Program-made: the position numbers and the translations under genes | The notes under the pieces: model-generated | Told to the model about the DNA's origin: nothing | The model's database searches: none | What the model saw: the letters and a program-made list of their open reading frames with translations, nothing else | Part shown: one piece after another, positions 9,945-17,440 of the stretch | Position numbering within the stretch: the first letter of the stretch is position 1 | Layout of the letters: the number at the start of each line of letters is the position of its first letter | DNA from: Coprococcus_C hominis | Lineage (GTDB): Bacteria; Bacillota; Clostridia; Lachnospirales; Lachnospiraceae | DNA: 64,000 bases | Assembly (NCBI RefSeq): GCF_020687505.1 | Contig: NZ_JAJEQT010000007.1 | Reading direction: 5' to 3' (one strand)

Positions 9945-10018
9945 CCACAGGCATTCGTAATTGCAATATATATGTAGATGCATTTACGGTGATCCTATGG
10001 ACAGAACGGAGAATAAAC

Positions 10019-10639
10019 ATGGAATTATATATAGTACGCCACGGAGAAACCTTGTGGAACCGAGAAAAACGGTTGCAGGGACGCGAGGATATTGAATTAA
10101 GTGAAAACGGTCGTAAGGTTGCACGTCTGACTGGCGAAGCACTGATGGATACGCGAATCGATAAGATCTTCTCCAGTCCGCTTAAACGTGCCTACGAAAC
10201 AGCCTGTCTGATCCGGAACGGACGCGACATTGACATTGAAACGGATGACCGGTTGCGCGAATTATCATTCGGACATTTTGAGGGACAGAACTTCTCAGAG
10301 CTGATCAAGGACGAAACGCTTACATTCCGCTACTTCTTCAAGCAGCCAGAATTGTATGTACCTGCCGACGATGCTGAGACACTTCCACATCTGATTGCAC
10401 GTGCCGGAGATTTTATGCAGGATAAGATCGAACCACTCGCTAATTCCTGCGAACGTGTGATGATCGTCGCACACGGTGCGCTCAACAAAGGAATTATGTC
10501 TTATATTAAGAAGCACGAGATCAAGGATTTCTGGTCGGGTGGATTGCAGCAAAACTGTAATGTGATGATTGTCGATTATACCGACGGGGAATACCGAATC
10601 GTGGATGAGACGAAGTTATTTTATACACTGCAGGAGTGA
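10019..10639 (+). CDS. Histidine phosphatase family protein (phosphoglycerate mutase-like)
   Basis: The 206-residue product begins MELYIVRHGETLWN, the catalytic RHG motif of the histidine phosphatase superfamily. FSSPLKRAYETA (second Arg) and a later MIVAHGALNKG (second His) complete the active site. Such proteins may be sugar-phosphate or nucleotide-related phosphatases; the substrate cannot be told from sequence. The ATG has CGGAG about seven bases upstream. It follows ung and is ended by a strong terminator. Confidence 0.88.
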   Translation: MELYIVRHGETLWNREKRLQGREDIELSENGRKVARLTGEALMDTRIDKIFSSPLKRAYETACLIRNGRDIDIETDDRLRELSFGHFEGQNFSELIKDETLTFRYFFKQPELYVPADDAETLPHLIARAGDFMQDKIEPLANSCERVMIVAHGALNKGIMSYIKKHEIKDFWSGGLQQNCNVMIVDYTDGEYRIVDETKLFYTLQE

Positions 10640-10669
10640 AAGTTCAAAGCACACTGTACCCCGAAATCA

Positions 10670-10706
10670 AGGGACTGCCATCCCCATTACACGGCAGTCC
10701 CTTTTT
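10670..10706 (+). terminator. Rho-independent terminator
   Basis: A perfect 10-bp stem AGGGACTGCC/GGCAGTCCCT is followed by five T. It ends the ung/histidine phosphatase transcript. Confidence 0.9.
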
Positions 10707-10732
10707 ATATTGGATTAAGCCCCAAGAAATCC

Positions 10733-11374
10733 TTATTTCTCACAATTACATTTCTTCTTATCCACGCATGGAGCCGAGCGGTCAAACGCCGGATTGAATG
10801 CATAGAAATTTTTCTCATCCAATTTATCCTGCACCAGGCGAAGTGCTTCACCAAACCGCTGGAAATGCACTACTTCACGTGCACGCAGGAATTTGATTGG
10901 CTCGTAAACATCCGGATAATCCTTACATAATCGGAGGATGTTGTCGTAGGTACTGCGTGCCTTCTGTTCAGCCGCCAGATCCTCGTACAGGTCGGTAATC
11001 GTATCCCCCTTGCTCTGGAATTCGCATGCGTTAAACGGAATGCCTCCCGCTGCCTGCGGCCAGATACCAATCGTATGATCGATATAATATTTGTCAAAGC
11101 CGGAAGCCTTGATTTCTTCCATAGAAAGATTCTTCGTCAACTGGTAGATGATGGATGCAACAATCTCCAGATGTCCGAGTTCTTCCGTTCCGATATCCGT
11201 CAGAGTTGCCTGACACTCTTTGTATGGCATAGCATATCGCTGGGACAGATAACGCATGGATGCGCCCATTTCCCCGTCAGGACCGCCATATTGTGATATG
11301 ATTGCCTGTGCCAGCTTTGCATTTGTCTCCTTGATGTTCACGGGACATTGAAGTCTCTTTTCATAAATCCACAT
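10733..11374 (-). CDS. cotJC: Spore coat CotJC / manganese catalase-like protein
   Basis: The 213-residue protein has ferritin-like four-helix features with carboxylate and His ligands of the manganese catalase family (TEELGHLEIVASI near residue 70 and a second set around AEQKARSTYDN and REVVHFQRFGEAL). CotJC is an outer spore-coat component of Bacillus with this fold. It ends in Cys-rich CVDKKKCNCEK, unusual for catalases and perhaps for cross-linking. It directly follows cotJB (one-base spacing) and the CotJA-like gene. Confidence 0.9.
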   Translation of the reverse strand: MWIYEKRLQCPVNIKETNAKLAQAIISQYGGPDGEMGASMRYLSQRYAMPYKECQATLTDIGTEELGHLEIVASIIYQLTKNLSMEEIKASGFDKYYIDHTIGIWPQAAGGIPFNACEFQSKGDTITDLYEDLAAEQKARSTYDNILRLCKDYPDVYEPIKFLRAREVVHFQRFGEALRLVQDKLDEKNFYAFNPAFDRSAPCVDKKKCNCEK

Positions 11375-11641
11375 TTAACAACCACACGCTCCTTCCCAAG
11401 GCCACGGACCATCGATCCATGCATTCCAATCGTCGCACGTATCCACATCATAACGGTTGAGCGGACCATACTGCTTTACATAGTCAGATACTGCTTCGCA
11501 CCGCATCATTTTGAAATGATTGTAGGCATCTATTGCTTCCCGGCAGTCCGGATGTGTATCTAAAAATAAGGTAATATCATCGATCATAAAGGAAACCTGA
11601 TCGATAAACTGTCGAAGCTCTGCTTTACACATAGGTTTCAT
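11375..11641 (-). CDS. cotJB: Spore coat protein CotJB
   Basis: This 88-residue protein matches CotJB in length and pattern: two helices around QVSFMIDDITLFLDTHPDCREAI and a Trp-rich C-terminus WNAWIDGPWPWEG. CotJB is a small coat protein needed with CotJA and CotJC for assembly. It lies between the CotJA-like gene (6-bp gap) and cotJC (no gap), so the three are one operon. Confidence 0.9.
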   Translation of the reverse strand: MKPMCKAELRQFIDQVSFMIDDITLFLDTHPDCREAIDAYNHFKMMRCEAVSDYVKQYGPLNRYDVDTCDDWNAWIDGPWPWEGACGC

Positions 11642-11647
11642 GATCCG

Positions 11648-12115
11648 TTACCCCCTCTTCCCGCAGAAAATCAGATTTAGAGAAGGAAAGGCTGTACCCT
11701 GACACAATGCCGTCGCAGGATCATACATTTCCTCCCATTTTTGCATTGGAACATAGCCCATGCCAACCGGCATGTGCCGCATATGTTCATTTGGATCTCC
11801 GCATCTACAGTTATTTCTGCGTGGAATGGATGCACACCCACAATCTGATTTCATCGGCATTTCCTTGCAGCCGCAATCCGGCATGGATGGTTTATTTCCG
11901 CAGCCGCAATCCGACATGGATGGTTTATTACCACAACCACAATCCGGCATGAATGGTTTATCTCCACAACCACAATCCGGCGTGGATGGTTTCCGGCACA
12001 TCGTATCGCCCGGCATCACACAACGACCGGTACCTGAACACGGATAGCAGCTATTTGCGCCGCGCGGATTCATGCCACGGCCTCTGCCGCAGCCATAATT
12101 TCTATAAGAATCCAA
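11648..12115 (-). CDS. CotJA-like spore coat protein with Cys-rich repeats
   Basis: The C-terminal 45 residues (MPVGMGYVPMQKWEEMYDP to FPSLNLIF) match CotJA. Before that lies an unusual extension of about 110 residues with five DCGC units spaced 10-11 residues, of the type PDCGCGNKPSM. Such Cys/Gly repeats suit disulfide or metal cross-linking in the coat. The start is a TTG at 12115 with AGAGG eight bases upstream; an internal ATG at codon 15 is the alternative. It is the first gene of the cotJ operon. Confidence 0.8.
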   Translation of the reverse strand: MDSYRNYGCGRGRGMNPRGANSCYPCSGTGRCVMPGDTMCRKPSTPDCGCGDKPFMPDCGCGNKPSMSDCGCGNKPSMPDCGCKEMPMKSDCGCASIPRRNNCRCGDPNEHMRHMPVGMGYVPMQKWEEMYDPATALCQGTAFPSLNLIFCGKRG

Positions 12116-12149
12116 ACTGGTTACCTCTTACATTCTTTTTGTATACTTC

Positions 12150-12157
12150 ATTGTATG
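12150..12157 (-). promoter_or_regulatory. Possible mother-cell sigma (SigE-like) -10 of cotJ operon
   Basis: On the minus strand CATACAAT, close to the SigE -10 consensus, lies about 35 bases upstream of the TTG start. A weaker TTCACAT is about 15 bases further upstream. In Bacillus cotJ is SigE controlled. The match is suggestive only. Confidence 0.35.
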
Positions 12158-12192
12158 TATTTGTGAGAAAAATGTGAAAACAGGAATATATC

Positions 12193-12221
12193 TTGCAAAG
12201 ATTGGACAAACATACTAAAAT
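12193..12221 (+). promoter_or_regulatory. Probable promoter of the flippase-like gene
   Basis: TTGCAA (12193-12198), a 17-bp spacer and TAAAAT (12216-12221) lie 40 bp upstream of the ATG at 12262. Confidence 0.45.
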
Positions 12222-12261
12222 AACGCTATTATCTTTTATTTCCATATAATGGGGGAACAAA

Positions 12262-13287
12262 ATGGACGATACACATCAGTCAGATAAAAATCAGAAAATG
12301 GTATTAAAAAGCATCGCAAAATGGTTGGTTATCTTTGCGCTGATTGCTTTTGTATGCTATAAAAATCAGGATCTGATGCTGGAAGCATTGGAAGAAATCC
12401 AGATAACTCCTGTATGGAAACTGGTTGTGTGTCTGCTGCTCGGAAATCTGTATTTCATCGCGGAAGGCTGTATCATCAGTGAAATGACGAACACCTGCGA
12501 CCATCGTTTATCTGTATGGCAGGGAATCACCTGTGCATACCTGTGTACATTTTTCCGGATTGCAACACTTGGAAGCGGAACCGGAGTCGCACAGCTTTAT
12601 TATTATAATCTAAATGGCATCCGCGTGAGTACCGCAACCGGCATGTCCCTCGCACAATATACATTCCAGAAAATTACGATTGGTTTATTCGGCGTTGTGT
12701 CATTTCTCCTTCTGATTCTGAGCGGGCACAGTGGCATCCGCAAATACGCGTGGTATATGTTTGCCGGTGCAGTTGTGATTTCGTTAATCTGTCTGTTTTT
12801 GTTTATATTAACGGTTTCCAAGAAATTCTCCGATCTGATCATGGAGCTGGCTCGAAAGCTTGTGAAACAAAAGAGCCGCCTGTATCCGCTGTTGGATAAA
12901 GCGCAGGTTTCCATCGACTATCTGCAGGAACAAGGGCGCATCGTATGGAAAGATAAGCGATTGTTTCTGACTGTCGTTGGTTTGGATTTCTTCAAATTCG
13001 CATGCTGGTATGCAATTCCGGGAATTTTCTTTGCCGGAAGCTATTCTGTCACAGTAGCAACCTGTCTGGGACTGACCGCTGTCTGCAACATGGTTGGCTG
13101 CGTCATGCTGGCACCATCCGGTGTCGGTACGCTTGACTTTGTATTCGCGTTGTTCTTCGCCTGTGTCATTCCGGACGGCGATGCCGTAGCAGCCGCACTT
13201 GTAATCTACCGGTTATTCACCTGGATCGTACCTTTCGTGATCGGACTGGTTCCGGCACTGGCAGTACGAAAGAGGGATGAGAAGTAA
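12262..13287 (+). CDS. Lysylphosphatidylglycerol synthase TM-region family membrane protein
   Basis: The 341-residue protein has about eight membrane helices and the pattern of the UPF0104/YbhN and MprF flippase domain, including GSGTGVAQLYYYNLNG after the third helix and LAPSGVGTLDFVFALFF near residue 285. In MprF this domain translocates lysyl-phosphatidylglycerol. Stand-alone versions such as this lack the synthase domain, and their lipid or glycolipid substrate is unknown. GGGGGA precedes the ATG. It is a single-gene unit with its own promoter and terminator. Confidence 0.8.
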   Translation: MDDTHQSDKNQKMVLKSIAKWLVIFALIAFVCYKNQDLMLEALEEIQITPVWKLVVCLLLGNLYFIAEGCIISEMTNTCDHRLSVWQGITCAYLCTFFRIATLGSGTGVAQLYYYNLNGIRVSTATGMSLAQYTFQKITIGLFGVVSFLLLILSGHSGIRKYAWYMFAGAVVISLICLFLFILTVSKKFSDLIMELARKLVKQKSRLYPLLDKAQVSIDYLQEQGRIVWKDKRLFLTVVGLDFFKFACWYAIPGIFFAGSYSVTVATCLGLTAVCNMVGCVMLAPSGVGTLDFVFALFFACVIPDGDAVAAALVIYRLFTWIVPFVIGLVPALAVRKRDEK

Positions 13288-13309
13288 ACTAAATATGGTT
13301 GTTTTTTCA

Positions 13310-13342
13310 CAAGTGGTGGCAAATTGTCACCACTTGATTTTT
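13310..13342 (+). terminator. Rho-independent terminator
   Basis: CAAGTGGTG and CACCACTTG form a nine-bp stem followed by ATTTTTT, 22 bp after the flippase-like gene. Confidence 0.88.
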
Positions 13343-13416
13343 TATCTCTAATTTTCCGAAAAGGCTAAACACTGTTTCGCATATTTGATTATTATTTCCC
13401 TACTTTTTCAGAATTC

Positions 13417-13447
13417 TAAGGTTGATTTAAGGTTCGTCCCCTATACT
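13417..13447 (+). promoter_or_regulatory. Direct-repeat activator site and promoter
   Basis: Two copies of TAAGGTT (13417-13423 and 13428-13434) start 11 bp apart, one helical turn, and TATACT (13442-13447) follows as a -10. The repeats take the place of a -35 box. This is the arrangement used by OmpR/PhoB-type response regulators. The downstream gene is the 41-codon lipoprotein. The matching regulator may be the broken one at 15373-16517. Confidence 0.5.
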
Positions 13448-13493
13448 TCGTATTGTAAACGAAAACAAAATCAATTTGAAAGGACGTGATTTT

Positions 13494-13619
13494 ATGAAGA
13501 AAAAAAACATTTTACCACTTGTAACAGTAACGATGCTTACAACTGCCCTGCTTGGTGGATGTGCAAATAAGACAGATTCGACTACAAGCTTTTCGGATTA
13601 TGCAGTCACACAACCTTAA
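13494..13619 (+). CDS. Very short lipoprotein, possibly a truncated remnant
   Basis: A 41-codon frame starts with an ATG preceded by AAAGGACGTG. It has a basic start (MKKKN), a hydrophobic run and the lipobox LLGGC at residues 19-23, followed by only 18 residues (ANKTDSTTS to VTQP). Signal peptide and lipidation site are clear, but the mature part is too short to have a recognisable domain. It could be a genuine small lipoprotein or the surviving start of a larger deleted one. It lies beside other eroded genes, and its promoter looks like that of a response-regulator target. Confidence 0.6.
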   Translation: MKKKNILPLVTVTMLTTALLGGCANKTDSTTSFSDYAVTQP

Positions 13620-13640
13620 ACAATAAATATTTCTTCACAA

Positions 13641-14507
13641 TTATAAACTCTTTCCTATTTGAATCGCGGTCGGGGTGGTTGCAAGTCCACCCTGGCCCGT
13701 TTCTTTTATATTCGGAGACATTTCATTTCCGATTCTACGCATTGCGTCGATCACTTCATCCACCGGAATCGCACTCTTAATCCCTGCCAAAGATAGCTGT
13801 GCCGCGCTTACTGCATTGACAGCTCCTGCAACATTCCGTTTCACACAAGGTACTTCCACCAGTCCACAGACCGGATCACACGCAAGTCCGAGCATGTTTT
13901 TCAGCGCCAGCGCGGCTGCATTTGCGATCATCGCATTCGTGCCACCCTGTAGGAAGCATAGCCCTGCTGCGGCCATCGCAGATGCAGAACCAATTTCTGC
14001 CTGACAACCGCCAGACGCGCCGGCAATCGAAGCATTTTCCGCAATGACGGCACCTACCCCTGCGGAAATGTACATCGCCGCCACCATCTGTTCTTCTGTG
14101 CATGCAAGTTTCTCCTGCGCCGTCAGGAACACCGCCGGGATCACGCCGCACGAACCGGCGGTCGGTGCCGCAACGATTCTTCGCATGCACGCATTTCCCT
14201 CCGCCATCTTGATTGCCTTCTCCATCACCAGACCTAAGAAGTCACCACAGAGATTCTTCCCTGCCTCGTTATATGCGCGAAGTTTCTCGCCATCGCCGCC
14301 AACCAGACCGGATGCTGACGTAAGCTTTGCATCGTAGGTTGCATCTGCATGACGCATCGCCTCATACATGCTCTGCATCTTCGCATAGGAAGCTTCCTGC
14401 GTCACGGCGCGTTCTTCCATATCCGCACGTTCGATTACCTGCGCAAACGTCATCTGTTCTTTCTCGCACAATTCCAATATATCCTGAATTGAATGATACG
14501 TTATCAT
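13641..14507 (-). CDS. sdaAA: L-serine dehydratase, iron-sulfur type, alpha subunit
   Basis: The alpha chain of the two-subunit enzyme converts L-serine to pyruvate and ammonia with a 4Fe-4S cluster. The 288-residue protein has APTAGSCGVIPA near residue 115, GASGGCQAEIGSASAMAAAG near 160, and CDPVCGLVEVPCVKRN near 210, which together supply the cluster cysteines. Length is typical. It overlaps the 3' end of the beta gene by four bases, so the subunits are probably translationally coupled. Confidence 0.95.
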   Translation of the reverse strand: MITYHSIQDILELCEKEQMTFAQVIERADMEERAVTQEASYAKMQSMYEAMRHADATYDAKLTSASGLVGGDGEKLRAYNEAGKNLCGDFLGLVMEKAIKMAEGNACMRRIVAAPTAGSCGVIPAVFLTAQEKLACTEEQMVAAMYISAGVGAVIAENASIAGASGGCQAEIGSASAMAAAGLCFLQGGTNAMIANAAALALKNMLGLACDPVCGLVEVPCVKRNVAGAVNAVSAAQLSLAGIKSAIPVDEVIDAMRRIGNEMSPNIKETGQGGLATTPTAIQIGKSL

Positions 14508-15196
14508 CTTGCAGTTCCTCCCTTATCCATAGCTTCCGTATCGTGTCCGAGATACGTGACCTTCTTCACGCCCTCGACTTTCTTCAGCCAGTCAATGCCC
14601 TCCTTCGGAATCTCCTGATCGCATTCCACGACCATAACCGCCTCTCCGCCACGGCTGGAGCGGTACAACTGCATGTACGCAATGTTCACGCCTTTATGTG
14701 AAAGCATCGACGTTACCTCCGCCACGTGTCCCGGCTGATCCTGATTGTGTACGACAAGTGTTGGATAATCACCGGAGAAATTCGTCTCGATTCCATCAAT
14801 CTCGGCAATATTAATCCGGGAGCCGCCCAGCGACTGTCCGATGATTTCCAGGCTTCTGCCCTCCTGTCCCTGCAGATAAAGCTGTGCCGTGTTCGGGTGT
14901 GCTTCCTTTAACTGTGCCTCTCCGAATTCAATCTGCATGCCCCGTTCTTCGGCAAGCGTAAGCGCCTGCGGAATCCGCGCATCGTCCGGCTGCATCCCAA
15001 GCAGCCCAGCCACAAGCGCCTTCCGCGTACCATGTCCTTTTCCGGTTGTCAGAAAGCTTCCATATAATAAAATCCGTGCGGAGACCGGCTGTTCGCCCAG
15101 CAGCTTCCGGCTGATATATCCTATTTTTACAGCACCTGCGGTATGGGAGCTCGATGGTCCGACCATCACAGGTCCTACAACATCAAATATATTCAT
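14504..15196 (-). CDS. sdaAB: L-serine dehydratase, iron-sulfur type, beta subunit
   Basis: The 230-residue product begins with NIFDVVGPVMVGPSSSHTAGA, the beta-subunit signature. It ends in an ACT domain (about 145-220, VVHNQDQPGHVAEVTSMLSHKG), a small ligand-binding module that binds serine in related enzymes. It is the first gene of the sdaAB-sdaAA pair, 4-bp overlap. No T-box or other leader element is visible upstream. Confidence 0.95.
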   Translation of the reverse strand: MNIFDVVGPVMVGPSSSHTAGAVKIGYISRKLLGEQPVSARILLYGSFLTTGKGHGTRKALVAGLLGMQPDDARIPQALTLAEERGMQIEFGEAQLKEAHPNTAQLYLQGQEGRSLEIIGQSLGGSRINIAEIDGIETNFSGDYPTLVVHNQDQPGHVAEVTSMLSHKGVNIAYMQLYRSSRGGEAVMVVECDQEIPKEGIDWLKKVEGVKKVTYLGHDTEAMDKGGTAR

Positions 15197-15267
15197 TGCT
15201 TCACTCTCTTTCTTCTGTATTATGAGATTCCTGCCTTCAAATTATGTCAAACATACAATAGAAACTT

Positions 15268-15322
15268 AAAAAAATCAACCGGAAACGACTGGTCTTTTTA
15301 ATCACAGTTTTTCCGGTTGATT
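15268..15322 (-). terminator. Rho-independent terminator
   Basis: On the minus strand AATCAACCGGAAA pairs with TTTCCGGTTGATT across a 25-base loop and is followed by TTTTTTT. It ends the transcript of the broken regulator/CotH locus and separates it from sdaAB. Confidence 0.8.
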
Positions 15323-15372
15323 CACTTAAATTGTTGCTTTAATTTACATTCCAGACTTTTCTATTATAAGTT

Positions 15373-16517
15373 TTAATCCGGCCGCTCACCACCGCCCGGT
15401 GTACCGCCGCCATGTCCCATGCTTCCCATATCCGTAAGGGAAATGGATGAAGCTTCGACGAGTGTGGAATCATCTTCCTGCTGCCCATCACTTGTAGATG
15501 GATTCCTGTCCGCGGATGCTCTCTGCACGGAGCAGACAGAACGATTTCAACGTATCCACGCCTGTCTCGAACTCCTCATAGGTACAGAATTTCGTCGGGT
15601 CCTGCTCGACATAAGATGCAATCAGATTCTCGAAATATCCGCTTTCAAAATACTCGGAGATAAACGTATCAAAATACGTGTGATACAGTTCCGTATAGCT
15701 CTCATCTACAAAGATCCACGCAAGCATCGGACGGGAATCTACTGTTCCACCAGAAACCGGCGTATCAATCGGATAGTTCACCATCTATGTTGCCGAATCA
15801 CCGTCTCCGCTGCCCGCAGAGAATCCGCCAAATGCAAGATTATAATCCCACGGAATCATCGAAAGCTGTCCATCCTCCTCGTACAAATAATAATTATGGA
15901 TCATCGAACCGGTATAGCTGTCGAAGTTGCAGACGAAATTGTGCACAACAAAGTATCGTATTACCTCGTCCATATTTACCACATCTTCAATGTCTGAATT
16001 CTCATTCAGAGACTTCAGCGAAGCGATCAGACGGTCTTTATCCTCGTCTGTAATATCTGTCTTGGCATTGCCGAAGATGTTGCTGTAACTGCTATATTCA
16101 TCATCTGAATATATGAGCGACAGGTCTCCACATTTCACGATCTCCGGAGTAAATTCTCCCTTGCGCCGGAGCATTGCCCGGATGCGCGCAAGCAGCTCGC
16201 CCATCGCAAATGGCTTCGGAAGATAATCGTCGGCTCCCATATCCAGCCCCGCAATCCGGTCTTCGACCTCTGCCTTTGCCGTAAGCAGTAACACCGGTGT
16301 CCGGTCACCGCGGCTCCGCAGCTTCTGCAGCACTTCCAGGCCACTCATCTTCGGCATCATGATATCCAATATGATTCCATCGTATTCGCCGATTGTTGCG
16401 TAATCGAGTGCTTCTTCCCCATCAAACACGGCATCCACCGTATACTTGTGATAGGTGAGAATGTCGACCAACGCCTCGGACATATCCACTTCATCTTCTG
16501 CAAGTAATAATTTCATG
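15373..16517 (-). pseudogene. Response regulator receiver fused in frame to a degraded CotH gene
   Basis: The ATG at 16517 (AGGAGG upstream) opens an OmpR-type receiver: Asp8/Glu9 region LLLAEDEVD, phospho-acceptor Asp51, Lys101 in GADDYLPKP. It continues to about residue 134 (KCGDLSL), where the DNA-binding domain should begin. Instead the frame runs straight into the C-terminal half of a CotH-family protein (YSDDEYSSYSNIFG, IPWDYNLAFGGF). That part is then broken by an in-frame TAG (15785-15787), by a frameshift after RAESIRGQ (about 15495), and ends in a Gly-rich tail at 15373. A deletion probably removed the winged helix, the kinase and the CotH start. Confidence 0.85.
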
Positions 16518-16556
16518 CCGGATCCTCCTTTCCTACTAAAAAAGGGTACAAAAAAA

Positions 16557-16630
16557 TCGGTGCGACGGGATTCGAACCCACGACCTCTGCGTCCCGAACG
16601 CAGCGCTCTACCAAGCTGAGCCACGCACCG
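16557..16630 (-). tRNA. tRNA-Pro (CGG)
   Basis: A full cloverleaf of 74 nt with acceptor stem CGGTGCG/CGCACCG, anticodon loop TTCGGGA (anticodon CGG, reads CCG) and T arm GGGTTCGAATCCC. CCA is not encoded. A run of T follows. The gene lies just upstream of the broken regulator on the same strand. Confidence 0.95.
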
Positions 16631-16718
16631 ATAAAATTGGAAATCAATCCAACATCTGACATGATAGCACAGATGCCCCGAAAAATCAATTCAAATTTCC
16701 ATAGAAGCAGGCATAATT

Positions 16719-17426
16719 TTACCAGCCATCAATATGATCGCGCTGGATTGCCGCGAACATCCGGCTTTTCGCCTTCGGGAATTCTTCCTCCATATGTGCT
16801 AACATCTGCTTGGCTGCCTCCCGCTTCGTCGCACCATCCACAGGGCACAGATTCTTCACCACAGGAAGCTGATACCGCCGCATAAACCCACGCACCTCCG
16901 CCTCGGTCACATACACAAGCGGCCGGATCAGATCAAGCTCTGTACCATCCAGATGCGTCACTGGCGAAAATGTATGTACCCGTCCTTCTAATACCTGTGA
17001 CATCAGAAATGTCTCCACGACATCGTCTTTATGATGCGCATATGCAATCTTATTACATCCCAGTCGAAGTGCGGCCTCATTAAATGCGCCCTTCCGCAAC
17101 TTCGCACAGAGCGGACACATCCGCTTCTCCTGCCGCTCCATCAAGATCGGAAATATCTGCGTCAGAATGATCTCATATGGAACATTTAACGACTCGCACA
17201 GTTCTTTCACCTTAGAAAAATCCATATTTCCTACGCCAGTGTCAACCGTGATCGCTACGACATCATATTTCTTCGGATAAAATTTTCGCATTCCAGCCAG
17301 TACATACAAGAGTGTCAGACTGTCCTTTCCGCCAGAGATACCGATTGCAATCTTATCGCCATCCTCGATCATCTGGTAAGCGTCCACCGCCTGCCGCACC
17401 TTGCTGTATAATTTTTGTAATTCCAT
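16719..17426 (-). CDS. TtcA-family tRNA thiolation PP-loop enzyme
   Basis: The 235-residue protein has the ATP-binding PP-loop SGGKDS at 31-36, a CPLC motif at 104-107 and a third Cys in KNLCPVDG near 193. These are the cysteines that hold the iron-sulfur cluster in TtcA, which makes 2-thiocytidine at position 32 of tRNA. AYAHHKDDVVETFLM is the family signature. It could be a paralogue with another tRNA target. It follows the phosphoesterase gene on the same strand with 14 bp between them. Confidence 0.85.
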   Translation of the reverse strand: MELQKLYSKVRQAVDAYQMIEDGDKIAIGISGGKDSLTLLYVLAGMRKFYPKKYDVVAITVDTGVGNMDFSKVKELCESLNVPYEIILTQIFPILMERQEKRMCPLCAKLRKGAFNEAALRLGCNKIAYAHHKDDVVETFLMSQVLEGRVHTFSPVTHLDGTELDLIRPLVYVTEAEVRGFMRRYQLPVVKNLCPVDGATKREAAKQMLAHMEEEFPKAKSRMFAAIQRDHIDGW

Positions 17427-17440
17427 ATCTGTTTATACTT

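Noticed and set aside
11860..12000. Regular short repeats that look like a CRISPR array or minisatellite
   Set aside because: They follow the reading frame of the CotJA-like protein (PDCGC units), vary at third positions, and have no separate spacers.
11707..12177. Plus-strand open frames across the cotJ operon
   Set aside because: They are shadows of the Cys-rich repeats on the other strand, with no start signals and unlikely composition.
13641..15196. Serine dehydratase as part of the broken regulator system
   Set aside because: Both subunits are intact, form a standard pair, and are separated from the broken locus by a terminator.
15785..15787. In-frame TAG as pyrrolysine or another recoded residue in CotH
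   Set aside because: A frameshift downstream and the missing N-terminal half show that the gene is simply decayed.
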